From Lasiosphaeris hirsuta (Eukaryota > Ascomycota > Sordariomycetes > Sordariales > Lasiosphaeriaceae), in assembly GCA_030549175.1 (NCBI GenBank), contig JAUKUA010000001.1, positions 2,480,001 to 2,544,000 on the forward strand: a DNA stretch of 64,000 nucleotides, read 5' to 3'. The stretch's first letter is position 1. Each line of letters opens with the position of its first letter. Below are positions 21,695 to 32,234 of this stretch, in pieces. Both the position numbers and the translations under genes were made by a program. The notes under the pieces are model-generated. The model was not told the origin of the DNA. It ran no database searches and saw only the letters and a program-made list of their open reading frames with translations.

Positions 21695-22978
21695 CTAGAA
21701 AAGACGTGCCAGGGCCAACTCAGGCCAGTAGCCCGTCATATCAAAGATCTTCTTGGAGCCAGTGATATCCCCCTCCAACCCTCCCAGGGCCTCCACAGGA
21801 AACAACCAAAACCCAATGGCCGGGCGCGCCGCCCTCTCGAGCTCTTCCGGGCTTTCCACCGGCAGCCTCCCAGCCCACTTCCTGACCCAGAACTGCCGAT
21901 GATGCTGCCCCTGAATCCACGACTCCTCCTCCTCAGCCAGAAACCCGTCGGCCGTGCCGACGTTGTAGATCGGAGGCTCGTACGGGGGCGGCTCGTGGGC
22001 AAAGAGCACGCGCTCGGTAATCGGCCCGTGTCTGGGCACAATCGACCACCGCTGCAGCACCTCGGTCCACTGCACGTGCATCTGCCGCGGATCACGGCCC
22101 GCCGTCAGCACGTAGCGGAGGTCGGGCCCAACCTGGGCCGCGGGCCGGGGGTCGCGGCTCCACAGATCAAAGGCCGACGTGGCGGGCTTGACGGGCATCG
22201 AGTGGTTGAAGCGGACGCCGGCGTCCCCGAAGTCCTGCAGCGGCCCCATGATGGCGCGTCCGTAGTGCGAGTCGGCCATCCAGACGACGTTCCGCAGCTG
22301 CGAGAGCGTGTCGACAAGGCTCGCCCGGCACGGGACCGCGAGCTCGGCTTGGACGCGTGCGTAGCTGCCCACCAGCGACTCGTGCAGGAACGAGATGCCG
22401 TTGGTGTCCAGGGCCAGGTTGACGAGCCCGACGCCGCGGGGGTCGTGGGCCTTGAGGTCGTGCACGAAGCTGCCAAAGTCGAGAGCCGTGTGTTCGACGA
22501 GCCCGTGAACTCGCAGATGGACAAAGTCAAACTCGGGGTTGAGGTAGAGCGTCGTCTGTTGCCCTCTCGGCTCCTCCTCCAAGAGCGGCGAGGACCGTGA
22601 TGTCCGCACGTAGCACGGAATGTGCAGACGATAGAACCTGAGCGCCACCTCACGGGACTCGCGGCTGACGCGGAGCAGCTTCGTGTGCAGATGAAGGCCG
22701 TTTTGCACTGTCGCAGCGTAGTTCCGGCCGCTGATGACCTTGCCGAGCGCGTTCGTCGTCGAGTACAGCTGAAGACCAGACGCGACACCTCCGGGTCCCA
22801 GCTCCGTGTCCGGGGCCGCTACCCCGATTTCCAACAAGCGGTGCTTTGTGATGGAGAAGTCCCATATGCGCAGCCGGAGCTCTGTCGGTAGCAGAGGGAA
22901 TGGGCTGAAGGCGACATGGTCGCTGGGAGCAGCACACAGCGTCAGGTTGATTGTCTGCAGGCGCTGCGGGGTCGCCAT
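21695..22978 (-). CDS. 2EXR-domain protein
   Basis: A single exon of 427 codons from ATG 22978. Near the N terminus is FSPFPLLPTELRLRIWDFS, the signature opening of the fungal 2EXR domain (named for its two ExR-like segments). The second conserved part is LLRVSRESREVALRFY, followed by LYLNPEFDFVHL. The rest of the protein is a variable C-terminal region with no further domain. 2EXR proteins are abundant in filamentous ascomycetes and mostly of unknown function. The frame has the GC-rich codon use of expressed genes. No signal peptide or transmembrane helix is seen. Confidence 0.88.
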   Translation of the reverse strand: MATPQRLQTINLTLCAAPSDHVAFSPFPLLPTELRLRIWDFSITKHRLLEIGVAAPDTELGPGGVASGLQLYSTTNALGKVISGRNYAATVQNGLHLHTKLLRVSRESREVALRFYRLHIPCYVRTSRSSPLLEEEPRGQQTTLYLNPEFDFVHLRVHGLVEHTALDFGSFVHDLKAHDPRGVGLVNLALDTNGISFLHESLVGSYARVQAELAVPCRASLVDTLSQLRNVVWMADSHYGRAIMGPLQDFGDAGVRFNHSMPVKPATSAFDLWSRDPRPAAQVGPDLRYVLTAGRDPRQMHVQWTEVLQRWSIVPRHGPITERVLFAHEPPPYEPPIYNVGTADGFLAEEEESWIQGQHHRQFWVRKWAGRLPVESPEELERAARPAIGFWLFPVEALGGLEGDITGSKKIFDMTGYWPELALARLF

Positions 22979-24012
22979 GGCGCGGGCTCGGCTCCAATGG
23001 TGTTGTCACGGTCGTACAGGTGTCAGGAATCGGGTCCTCTGCGTTATATCCGAGTCATGTGATGTTCAGGTTCGCGCCGCGAAAGAGTCCGACAGATATA
23101 ATCCTCCCCGCGGCACGGGGTCCGAACAGCTCTCTGAAAATCCTGCAGGATGGTGGTAGTCGCAACGTGTTGAGTATTAGCCAGCGGCGTAGGCCGGCGA
23201 ATGACGGGGCTGCTTCATCAATTGGAAGACAAGCTGACCAACCGAACCGTGTTGGTTCCTGCAGGCCGTGGCTGAGGCCAGACAAGCCAGTCGCATGTCT
23301 TGTACTGATCCGAGTCTTCGTTGAGCTTCATCCACATCAGCTATGGGCAATCTCCTGGTAGGTAGGTATTTTACTCTAATTTTTAACCAAGATCCACAGC
23401 CTGATAAAAAAAAGAAGAAAAAAAAGAAGAAAAAAAAAGCCAAAGTAATATGGCAGCCTAACTCTATCCATTTACTCCCCGAGGTACCTGAAGGGCCACA
23501 GGAGCCCGGCCGCATTCTAATTTTCATGTAATGGTTGATAGCTGAACTGCTGCATTGTTATTCGCCCTGCGTTACCCGTTTCTCGTTCCTGGTTAACAAA
23601 TGGGGATACACTCGGCGATTGTTACTCAGAGGCCGAGTTGTAAGAACCGGTGCTGGTGACGGCCGATATGCGGTCCATGCTGTCAACCCTCCCTGAGCTG
23701 TTTCCTTGCTCCGTTGGATCTTGTGATGGGGCGTTGGTCTTGAAGTTACGTTACGGATAGAAGCGGCTTTTACTATAATGGCTATTTAAATCTTCAACTT
23801 GGAGTCACAACCCATTGTCGCTTCTGTGACTAGTTTTGTGTATATAATGGCCTAGCAAACCCCCAAACATCCCATAAACATAACACAGGCTTTCTATGCA
23901 AACCCCCAAACATCCCCCAAGCATAACACAGGCTTTCTATCTTACCTGCATCCTCAATCTTGCCAGGTATCAGATATCATCACTTCAAAAAAAAAAAAAA
24001 AAAAAAAAAAAA
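22979..24012. other. Intergenic with tandem duplication and A-run
   Basis: About 1 kb between divergent genes. It contains a purine-rich A/G tract at 23406-23440, a 43-bp tandem duplication (23855-23940) and an A-run leading into the next ATG. No gene was recognised. ORFs crossing the A-tract are low-complexity artefacts. Confidence 0.55.
23855..23940 (+). repeat. 43-bp tandem duplication
   Basis: Copies at 23855-23897 and 23898-23940 begin GCAAACCCCCAAACATCCC and end GGCTTTCTAT. They differ at only a few positions in the middle. It lies about 75-160 bp upstream of a start codon, so it is in the promoter or 5' UTR. Confidence 0.9.
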
Positions 24013-24013
24013 A
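23987..24013 (+). repeat. Run of 27 A ending in a start codon
   Basis: The last A of the run is the A of the ATG of the following secreted-protein gene. Confidence 0.9.
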
Positions 24014-24798
24014 TGCGTTTCATCAAGAGTTTCACGACCGGTCTGGTGACTGCGCTCCTGGCCACATCCGCCTTTGGCGAGCTCACGCAGCTTGTTCGGT
24101 AAGCCACCACTCCACCGCTTCCGTTGGCATTTTCCACGTATTCGAGTCTAACGACTGCCAGATCCCCCGAGCCCCAGGGCCTGTCGGTACGCGCGCCCAG
24201 AGGCCTCGGTGCCGACCCCGGCAACAAGAAGCGCGCCGACTACGTCAAGTTCTGCTCCAAGGCCCAGAAGAAGAAGGGCAAGCGAGACGTGGACGTGGAG
24301 GAGCGAGAGGTTGTGATTCGCGCCAAGCCCGATGGCTATCTGGACGTCAGCCCGGGCTCCGCCAAAGCCCAGAAGGCAAGCGAAACGGTGAAGGGCCTGT
24401 TCTCGGATGGCTTCGGCACCTGCGTGGGCATTGCCTTTGTCGGCACGCCGCCGGCCAAAAAACCAGACGGCATCAACCGCATCCTGATGCACCTCAGCCT
24501 CGGGGCTGTGTGGGCCGACATTGACAAGCAGTTCAGGAACCTCGAGGCCGCCGTCGAGGACGCCAAGCTCACCAGCACACGGGCTGTCCTGTTCACCATA
24601 GATACCCGCAACAGCAACCCAGAGCTATCCGATCCAGACCTAAAGGACGAGGCAACTAACCTGGAGCTCGACTACGCCCGCATCTTCACCTCGCTGAAGA
24701 AGATTGCCGACAGCGTCACCCGCTCTTACCACCCCTTCAGCAATGTCGGTGAGATGCAAATCGACCCAAACAACAGAATTACCTGGAAAAATAGTTGA
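24013..24798 (+). CDS. Small secreted protein of unknown function
   Basis: Two exons (24013-24098, 24162-24798) give 240 residues. The intron has a GTAAGC donor, a CTAAC branch point and a CAG acceptor. The signal peptide is clear (FTTGLVTALLATSAFG). A dibasic-rich propeptide-like region follows (NKKRADYVKF, KKKGKRDVDVEER), which could be cut by a Kex2-type protease. The mature part has only a few Cys and no domain I recognise. It has the size and layout of fungal secreted effector-like or conidiation-linked proteins, but nothing in the sequence proves such a role. Confidence 0.65.
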
Positions 24799-24942
24799 AG
24801 CGCTCCTTGGCGTTGTGTGTGTGGTAGGAATATGGCCGTTTATGGTATTGAGAAGAAATTTGTGTTTACATATAAGATAAATAGCAAAGATCAATGTAGT
24901 TATACTGGAACCCATCGCCGTTGTATCCTTATAACAGCAATG

Positions 24943-27278
24943 TCAACCAACTCTAATGGGCCCTTTCTTCACGTGTTCTTCTGACCAAACTGATACCGCG
25001 ATCCCGCCCGTTGTCCCCAGACGCTCCCAGAGGTTTCCACCCGGGCTCCGTAGCGATGCGCCAAGCAAAATTGCCAGTGACTTTACATTATGCTTGGCAA
25101 CGAGAACAACGAGGCAATTCCCGGTCCACTCTTCAACAGGAGCCGTCTGGCCATGTGGCATTCTGACAACACTCGGCGTATATGCTTGCTCGCTTCCGCC
25201 AGAGGGCACCAGGGCGACATCAGGCTCAAAAGAGAAGTCGGCATGTTGGCCTGACACTCTCACCTGATACTTGTACCTATACTTGCCAGCCCTATCGTCG
25301 GTCTCGTCGTAGTCCTGGTTGGGCTCAATGACGCAACGGATCCCGCCAATTACATAGCTCCCGACAATGATCACCGAACCGGTGGCCCGATCAAGGTTCC
25401 GGCATTCTAGTTCGTAAATGGGCGGGTCCATGTGCTCCAGAGGCCCATCATGATATGGCAAGACATGGCTGTATGAGATTCCCCCGTCGACACTTGCCCA
25501 GCTCCATGTTGGCGCATAGTGGCCCGGGTTCATGACGCCGGCGTGCTTCCCAGCGACGGTTTTCTTTGACTGAGAGACCCAGCCCAGGCTCTCGACCAGA
25601 TGCTCCTCGAATACGCCCCAAAAAGGCGACCATCCGGTTTTCGTGGCGATGTATCTCATGACCGCCTCAATGGCGGGCAGCCGGTCAGAAGGGCGAGTGA
25701 TGTCTCTCTGCATAAACTCCTCGACTAGTCTCAGCCATGAACTGTTCGAGTTCGAGATCAGATCCAGCTGGGTAGCCCACGAATGCCCGACGACGCCCCG
25801 GTCAAATCCCTCCCAGATGGAATGGCGATGGCACTCAAACTTGAGCGCATGTGGCGTAAAGAAGACGGTCCTGGCTGAGAGCAGTCTTTCTTGCCAGATC
25901 CAGGCCCGGGTAGAGACCCTTCCATAGTCGCCCCCATGGTTCTCGGTGCCCAACCGGTGGGTGCGGCGGCGGATTCCAAGCGGCAGTTTGCCGAGGCCTT
26001 GAAGATTCATGTCCAAGGTGAAAGGACCGTTCTTCTGGTCTCTCTCTCGCATGATATGGTCGTTCTCCGAGCTCGCAGAAGCCGCCGCGATGGCAAGGGT
26101 GGCATCGCCGTAGATGCCCCCCATCTTGGGTGCTTGGGTTGTAAAATCGCCCCCGTCACCCTGGATAATGCAAAGCCGGTCGATCCAGATGTAGGCAATG
26201 CCGAGGGCGCGGGCACATCTGACGACATCTTGGATGAGGGGCGGCAGATCGTCATAATCGATGCCCTCTTTTCTCGCGTCCAGGTTGGTCGCATCCGTGA
26301 GGTACGTTTCTGGGGATACAGGGCCCCAGCAATAGCTGAGAGCGATGTACCTGGCGCGGGCTCCGTTCGGTTCCACAAGCTGGATGCGGCTGGGCGTGTT
26401 GGCTTCCACCCAGATAACACGATCCGGAAGCAATGGCAGGGTTGACCCGTCACCTCCACAACTATGCTCCCCGAGGCAGTGCTCCACGTTTTTTCTAATG
26501 AACTCGAGTGACTCATCATCGTCGACGCGGCGCGGGATATCTTCTGCGAAGCCCATATGCCCGACCAGGGACGAGAGCTCATAACCTGAAGAAAACTTGT
26601 TAGTGCGGGTAGATTATAGCTGTGGTATCAGATGAAATGTAGCACACCTTGACCACTGCTCTCGCCCTTGCCCCCTCGAAGGCGGTAGATCTCAGCCTCT
26701 GTTCCGGGTTTTGAAGGGTCGAGGAGCGTGGCAATGAACTTGACGGGGACATCAAAGCCATAGGTGCGTAGTGCATCTTCCCTGCTGACAGTTGTGGTGA
26801 CAAATGAGCCAAATTCCAAGCGCACAACCACGGGCAAGTTGGGTGCTAAAAAGATGGAGATGATGGTTTTCTCAGTCTCCCACCCGGGGTGAAGGGCGTT
26901 GAGGGCCGATCTGACGATGAAGCAGTGCATGCATCCATCCTTGGCGGCGTTGATGAGATCCTCCGAATTGGCCAGTTCTATCTTGGCCGCGGGGGTCTCT
27001 GGCGGGACGTTGTACTCTTGGATGACCCATGACGGATCGTTCTTGCTTGGATTGCCGTGTCTTGGAGCTTTGCCTGGGTCGAGGTGAAAGCACACGGCGC
27101 AGACGTTACTCGATGGCAGGACTGGTATGGGTGTCGCTGCCAAGTTGACCCCGCTTTCGTCCTGTCTTGGTGCTACGGCATCGGCAGGGACAGATGCAAG
27201 AGCTTGGTGCAGCGAGTTGGTCTCGGAAAGCCCTTCCCCCTCGGCCTTTTTCTTCTTCAGTTTTCGAAAGAGCTTCAT
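24943..27278 (-). CDS. HET-domain protein (second)
   Basis: Two exons (27278-26648, 26585-24943) give 757 residues. The intron has a GTGTGC donor, a CTAAC branch point and a TTCAG acceptor, and the phase fits. The first in-frame ATG is 27278 (MKLFRKLKKKK). An N-terminal region with CAVCFHLD and CMHCF (residues about 70-140) has the Cys pattern often seen before HET domains. The HET domain itself shows ARYIALSYCWG, then IAYIWIDRLCIIQ, then MGGIYGDATLAIAAASA, and TRAWIWQERLLSARTVFF. The C-terminal part (APTWSWASVDG) is also a standard HET-protein motif. No frame break was found, so this copy looks intact. Expected role: non-self recognition or cell-death trigger in the cytosol. Confidence 0.9.
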
Positions 27279-28240
27279 GATGGCGTCGTCCGGGGCGATT
27301 TGTGGAGTCTCGAGAGGTTGACAGTCTTGATGGAGGAGTTGAGACAGGAAGGCCAAGAACGATCGGCATGAATATCATGCCAGCTTATTATTCAGGGGCC
27401 AGAAACCTGGTGTCGAGCTTCTGCGGCTGAAACAAAGGGCAGGCGCGATCACTCTCATTGAAGGACGAGCGTTGCACAGCGAATGAGGTTGCAGCGGGGT
27501 GACATCATGTTGCCTATTTAGTGGCAGAGACAAAGTTCTAGTGTAAACCAGGATATCACTACGTCCTAAACATGGGGGTATTGGTGGTGTTGTACATACC
27601 TTACACATGCCTTCAGTTTTGTTTCACTCGACTCTTTCTTACCGTCTTGCGAATCTTACGGCTTTTTGCTTCCTACCTACGCCAGAGATACCAGATGCAG
27701 CTAACCTTGTCGCTGTTCTGGAAGCCTTCTTTCCATTCATCCCTCTCCAATTCCATGGGGCTTACTGCAGATTCGCATGGCCACTACCCGGTACCACACT
27801 CGCTGGTACCTTCCCTACCCGCGTCTAATCTCAGTATTGGCAACAATCCCCCATTGCCGGCCAGAAGAATAAGGTAGACGGGGAATCCGCATGCCTGGAG
27901 CGGTGCTCGGTCTAGACCACCCAGGGCCAAGAATCCGGGTATTTGCCAGCTCGGTTAGGTATCCGCCAGCCGCCAGCCGAGTCAACTTGTTCAGAAGTGC
28001 CGACAAGGCCAATAGCTTCGGGGCACTAATAATATAATACTCACTTGAATTCAATTTCGCGTGAACACCCGGAGGCAGTATACAGGGCGGGGCGCTTGGC
28101 GGTCTCTTCGGCACCATTTGGTGCTATTTGCCATGCGCCTTATAAACTAACCTAGGCGACTGTGCGAACGAAGGATTCGCGTTGGCGTTGTCCCCAGTAT
28201 CCTGCTCTGATCTGTCTTCGGCATCCAATATTCTCGAAAG
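27279..28240. promoter_or_regulatory. Divergent intergenic region between HET gene and DUF1996 gene
   Basis: Nearly 1 kb between two divergent starts. It should carry both promoters. Pyrimidine-rich tracts occur on the plus strand near 27610-27760. No specific regulatory site could be assigned, and the short frames within it have no support. Confidence 0.4.
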
Positions 28241-29565
28241 ATGGCTTGGACAAGACGCGTGGCCGTCGCGCTCGTAGCGCTGCTGGCCCAAGATGCATCG
28301 GCACAGACGGGAAATGCGCGGGGATCTGACTTCCTGCGCTTTGGCTGCTCGCAGCTCGTGGTCGAGCGCACCGACCCAATTGTCAACCCTGGCCTGCGCT
28401 TCTCGCCGCATCTCCATCAAATCGTCGGAGGCAGCTCGTTCAACGTCACGGTATGACCACTGAATGAGCACACGTGTGTGTGGACTGAGCCGCTGACAGT
28501 CCCTGTTTTCCTAGATGGATCCTCAGACCATCGATCCACCGAAGACGTCAAAGTGTACTTCATGCAAGATGTCCGAGGACTTCAGCAACTACTGGACTGC
28601 ATCCATCTACTTCCAGTCGCCCGAGAACGGCACGTTCCGGCGGGTCCCTCAGATGGCGAATGGCCGCCAAAACGGCACTCTACTGGAGCAAGAGGGGGGC
28701 CTGACCATCTATTACATGCGGCCATTCAGCGGGACCAACAAGAAGACGACCGTGTTCAAGCCCGTAAGCCGACTTGCGCCATGTGTCACTTGACATTGTT
28801 AACACGTTGATTCAGGGCTTCCGTATGATCGCCGGCGACCCGAACCTGCGGGCAAAGGCGAGCGGGCCGCTGGTCAACTGCCACCGCTGCCTGGCTAAGG
28901 CGGATCGTATTATGGGCGGGAGTGGTGCCCCGTGCGACCGCTCCGACACGGCCGAGTTCCCTAGTAAGCCCTGCCCGGGCGGCATCCGTGTTACCGTCAT
29001 CTTCCCCTCGTGCTGGGACGGTAAGAACGTCGACAGCCCCGACCACCGGAGCCACGTGGCCTACGCGCCCGGCAACCAGGCCCTGGCTGGCGACAAGTGC
29101 CCGGCCAGCCACCCCGTCCGCATCCCCCAAGTCATGTACGAGATTATGTATGACACGTCCGAGTTCGCCAACCCGGCCTACTACAAGAACGGCAAGCAGC
29201 CGCTGGTCTACAGCTTTGGCGACACGTGAGTCCTCCTCCTCCACCTCCCCCTATTTTCCGTGCTGACATAGGCTCGATATGTAGCACTGGCTACGGTGCG
29301 CACGGCGACTACCTCTTTGGCTGGGAAGACGGTGCCCTTCAGCGCGCCATGGATGCCCTCGGAACTAATTGCTGGAGCGAAACATGCCCCGCCCTTAAGC
29401 TGCAGTCGGGCGAGAAGCTGATCTCCTGCACTAAGGAGCAGCAAGCCAAGGAGGATGTTGGCACAAATACCTGTTCGTATCTCCTTGTTGTTTCCATGAC
29501 ATACTACACATGGCTGACACACAGTAGGGCTCAAGGAACTCCCTGGCTCCCCCATGATCAAATAG
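28241..29565 (+). CDS. Secreted DUF1996-domain protein
   Basis: Five exons (28241-28450, 28515-28763, 28816-29225, 29285-29472, 29528-29565) give 364 residues, all in phase. The signal peptide is VAVALVALLAQDASA. The DUF1996 pattern is clear: RFGCSQLVVERTDPIVNPG, then HLHQIVGGSSF, then CTSCKMSEDFSNYWTASIYF, GFRMIAGDP, and SCWDGKNVDSPDHRSHVAY. The third and fourth exons join within TTGYGAHGDYLFGWEDG. The last intron has a GTTCGT donor. It is chosen because it restores WLKELPG, the family's usual end. DUF1996 proteins are secreted fungal proteins, often near carbohydrate-active or wall-associated domains. Their biochemical role is not established. His and Asp/Asn residues (HLHQI, DYLFGW) are conserved. 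Confidence 0.88.
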
Positions 29566-30445
29566 GTTGAAGTTTTCCGAGTACTGAATGACCTCCGAAT
29601 TCGAGTTATAGAAGTGGGATTACTTGTTCGGTGTCGGGAGTTTCAATTGGTTACTTATCCAACATCCGAGTCAGTCTTTATGCGAATCTTCAACAGTTGG
29701 AAATTGTGTTGAATTAAATTATATTCCATGAGCACCCAGAGTCCGTTTGGTGTCCAAGCCATTTAGCTCGGCAGATCCAACCGGTGTACCCTGTCATGAT
29801 CTCGTCCTTCTCGTTGAACCAGATATGCCACATATCCAACTTATTCGATACAATTGAGGGGCAGATGGAAACCAACCCCCCCTAAAAAAAAAACAAGAAA
29901 AAAAAAGACAAAGAAACGAGGAGGACGATTAGTGATATTTCATGTTGGAAGAAATGAACATCATTTCACACATGCATTCCAAAAGATCAGCCCAAACACC
30001 CAGGATGAACAGCCCAAACCCACTATTCTCTGGCCTCAATGTCCGCGAGACAGTAGCCCCAACCCATCGCACACCAACCACACCAGCCAGGCGCCAAATG
30101 ATCGACTTTGCTGGCAGTTGTGTATCAGCAAATACAGACAGTCCGCAATGACCCACGTACCGCGGGCTGAGCGGCGAAATCCGATCGCAGCCTTGGGCTC
30201 CGCACACCTGCTAGCCCACCTCCTTTAAATCTCATCCCGCCAGGGGTGTGGCTTCAATGAACTACCCATGTTCGGCGCTTCTCAGGCTGCCGGCGCTAGT
30301 CACGCTGGGTCTCGGCGGCGGCACGTCCAGCTTGTCCATATCGCGCTGAGCGGGATATGGCGGTCTGAGGAAGCGAGAAAGGGCTTAAGGCCGAGGGCCC
30401 GGGATATCGACAAGTCGAACAAACCTTCACTCCCATCATCAAAGA
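29566..30445. other. Intergenic, no gene seen
   Basis: About 880 bp with an A-rich low-complexity tract at 29880-29925. Short frames on both strands have no support. The right part may hold decayed N-terminal sequence of the asparagine-synthetase pseudogene. Confidence 0.45.
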
Positions 30446-32167
30446 ATGGCCCCTCGTCTTGTACCGTTCCTTGCTATAGGTTGGCAACCGGAATGAGACG
30501 TCAGGTCCATGATCGAGGGTGGATGGTCCAGCGATGATCGGACCTTCTTCAAAGGTGTTGGAAAGATCTTTCCAGGGAATTGGATGGAGGTGACACCGGA
30601 AGGCAAAATGGAGCGCCAGCTGTACTGGGATCTCGAGTACAAGGACAAGGTTCGTGTGGTGATGTTGGAACCACTGTGGATGCAACGTGACTAACTTGGC
30701 GCAGCGAGAGGTCGAGACACGGACAGTAGAAGAGATGGTGCGTGGCGTTAGGGACCACTTGATACAAGCGATTCGCCCACGTTCGAGAGCCGATGTCCCT
30801 GTTGGGGTTTATCTTTTGGGGGGTTGGGGGGGGGGGGGGGTCTCGATTTGTCACTAGTAGCTAGTGTTGTAGCATATCTCCTTCGAGGAGAGGGCGCAAA
30901 GCTTAGGAACCAAGTCCCGACGGCTCACATTTGCTGTTTTAGCATTGAGTTTCCACACGAATCCGGGTTCGATGAGTCGGGTATGCGCATTCCTTATCCT
31001 TCCGAGGAGGGACCGTCTCGGAGCTAACTTGTTGTCTGTAGAGATTGCTCAGAGAGCAGCCGACTGATTGGGCGTACGGATCACCGAGAAGAGTGTGGAT
31101 GAGACACTTCTTGCTGAGAATTTCGCCGATTCCGTCTACCACTCTGAGTACCACAGCTTGGACCTACACAGTGTAGGCAAGTTCGCGCTGCCGACATTGG
31201 TGCGGGAGAATGGTTGCAAAGTTGTTCTCACAGGCGAGGGTGCCGATGAGCACTTTGCGGGCTACTCGTATTTCTCCCCTGACTTTGTGCTGGGGCCTGA
31301 CCACTCAATGCCAGACTCGACGCTGGCTTTGAACAATGAGTTGCGCAAGGCGGTGCGGCAAAAGGCCCTGGACAGTATCCAGAGCAAAATCGGACTCATG
31401 GCCATCTCTGATCACTTACTGGGCGACTGCGAGGCAATTCGAGGCTGTAAACGGCATCATAATGCCGGGCTGTGCCTCTGTGGCCTAGCCCCCACTGGTC
31501 TTGTTCGCGCCGTGGGTAGGGCGGAAATGGGCCGGACTGGACTGGCGATTTACACCAGTCAAAGCCCTCCCACCAGACGTGTTGGAAAAGGTCAAGAATA
31601 AATGGCACCCTTTGCACTCTTCCCAGTATCTCTGGATCAAAAGCTTGCTGGCCAATTTTTGGCATTCTTCTCTCGGCGATCGCACCGAAATGGCACACAG
31701 CATCGAGGCTCGACCGCCCTACCTCGACCATATTTTGTCCGAGTGTGTCAATGGGCTGCCACCTAGCTTGAGATTGGGATATACCCCTGAAAAGTCAAAG
31801 GAAGAGCGAGATCAGGGTCCATTTTGGGATGAAGCGTTCGGACGTGCTTCGAAACGTGTTGTCGGAAAAGTGGATTCTTCGTGAGGCTGCAAAGCCGTTT
31901 TTCACGCAAGAGCTTTAGAAATACCCGTATATGGCCCCTACGAGATGGCCAAAAGATGGCCCGGTGCATAAGAAGCTCCGGGAAATATGCACCAGGGAGG
32001 CGGTCGAGAGTCTGGGGTTCGTGGATAGCGATGTCATTGAGAGCGCTCTCAGCAAGGGTTTCGGGGATGACGCTAATCTCAAGTCATTCCGACAGCTGCT
32101 TGCGGTGGGCGCATGGATAACAATTGGCGAGCGGTTTGAGATGAAGACGGCGAAGATGGGAGATTGA
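30446..32167 (+). pseudogene. Asparagine-synthetase-like (AsnB type) pseudogene
   Basis: Pieces in changing frames line up in order with a glutamine-dependent asparagine synthetase. They are FLAIGWQPE-stop-DVRSM, GGWSSDDRTFFKGVGK and QLYWDLEYKDK (end of the glutaminase domain). An intron with a GTTCGT donor follows at 30650-30704. Then come RSRADVPVGVYL, LDLSLVASVVAYL, FSIEFPHE, CKVVLTGEGADEHFAGY, LGDRTEMAHSIEARPPYLDH and EKWILREAAKPFF. Expected Trp codons are TGA at two places (about 30490 and 31057). The PP-loop that should read SGG-x-DSS is a G-run followed by LDLS. Frames also shift near 31480-31500 and 31850-31870, and a TAG lies near 31917. The N-terminal catalytic Cys region is not found. 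The intact enzyme would make Asn or a related amide from Asp, ATP and Gln. This copy cannot encode one. Confidence 0.8.
30826..30840 (+). repeat. Run of 15 G inside the synthetase pseudogene
   Basis: It lies exactly where the ATP-pyrophosphatase loop should be encoded. Preceding G-rich sequence (GGGGGGTT) suggests slippage expansion. Confidence 0.85.
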
Positions 32168-32234
32168 TGTTTCGCTGGCGCGGGATGTTGCAGTAAGGAA
32201 TTGGAAGGGGCCCGTGAGGAAGAGAGGTCAATTA

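Noticed and set aside
21653..22600. 315-codon plus-strand frame antisense to the 2EXR gene
   Set aside because: Its opening is the 27-A run read as Lys, and the rest is antisense of a clear 2EXR protein.
20018..30840. G-runs at 20030-20047 and 30826-30840 as functional G-quadruplexes
   Set aside because: They are plain homopolymers of uncertain true length. One lies in a pseudogene and the other in unannotated intergenic DNA, so no function can be argued.
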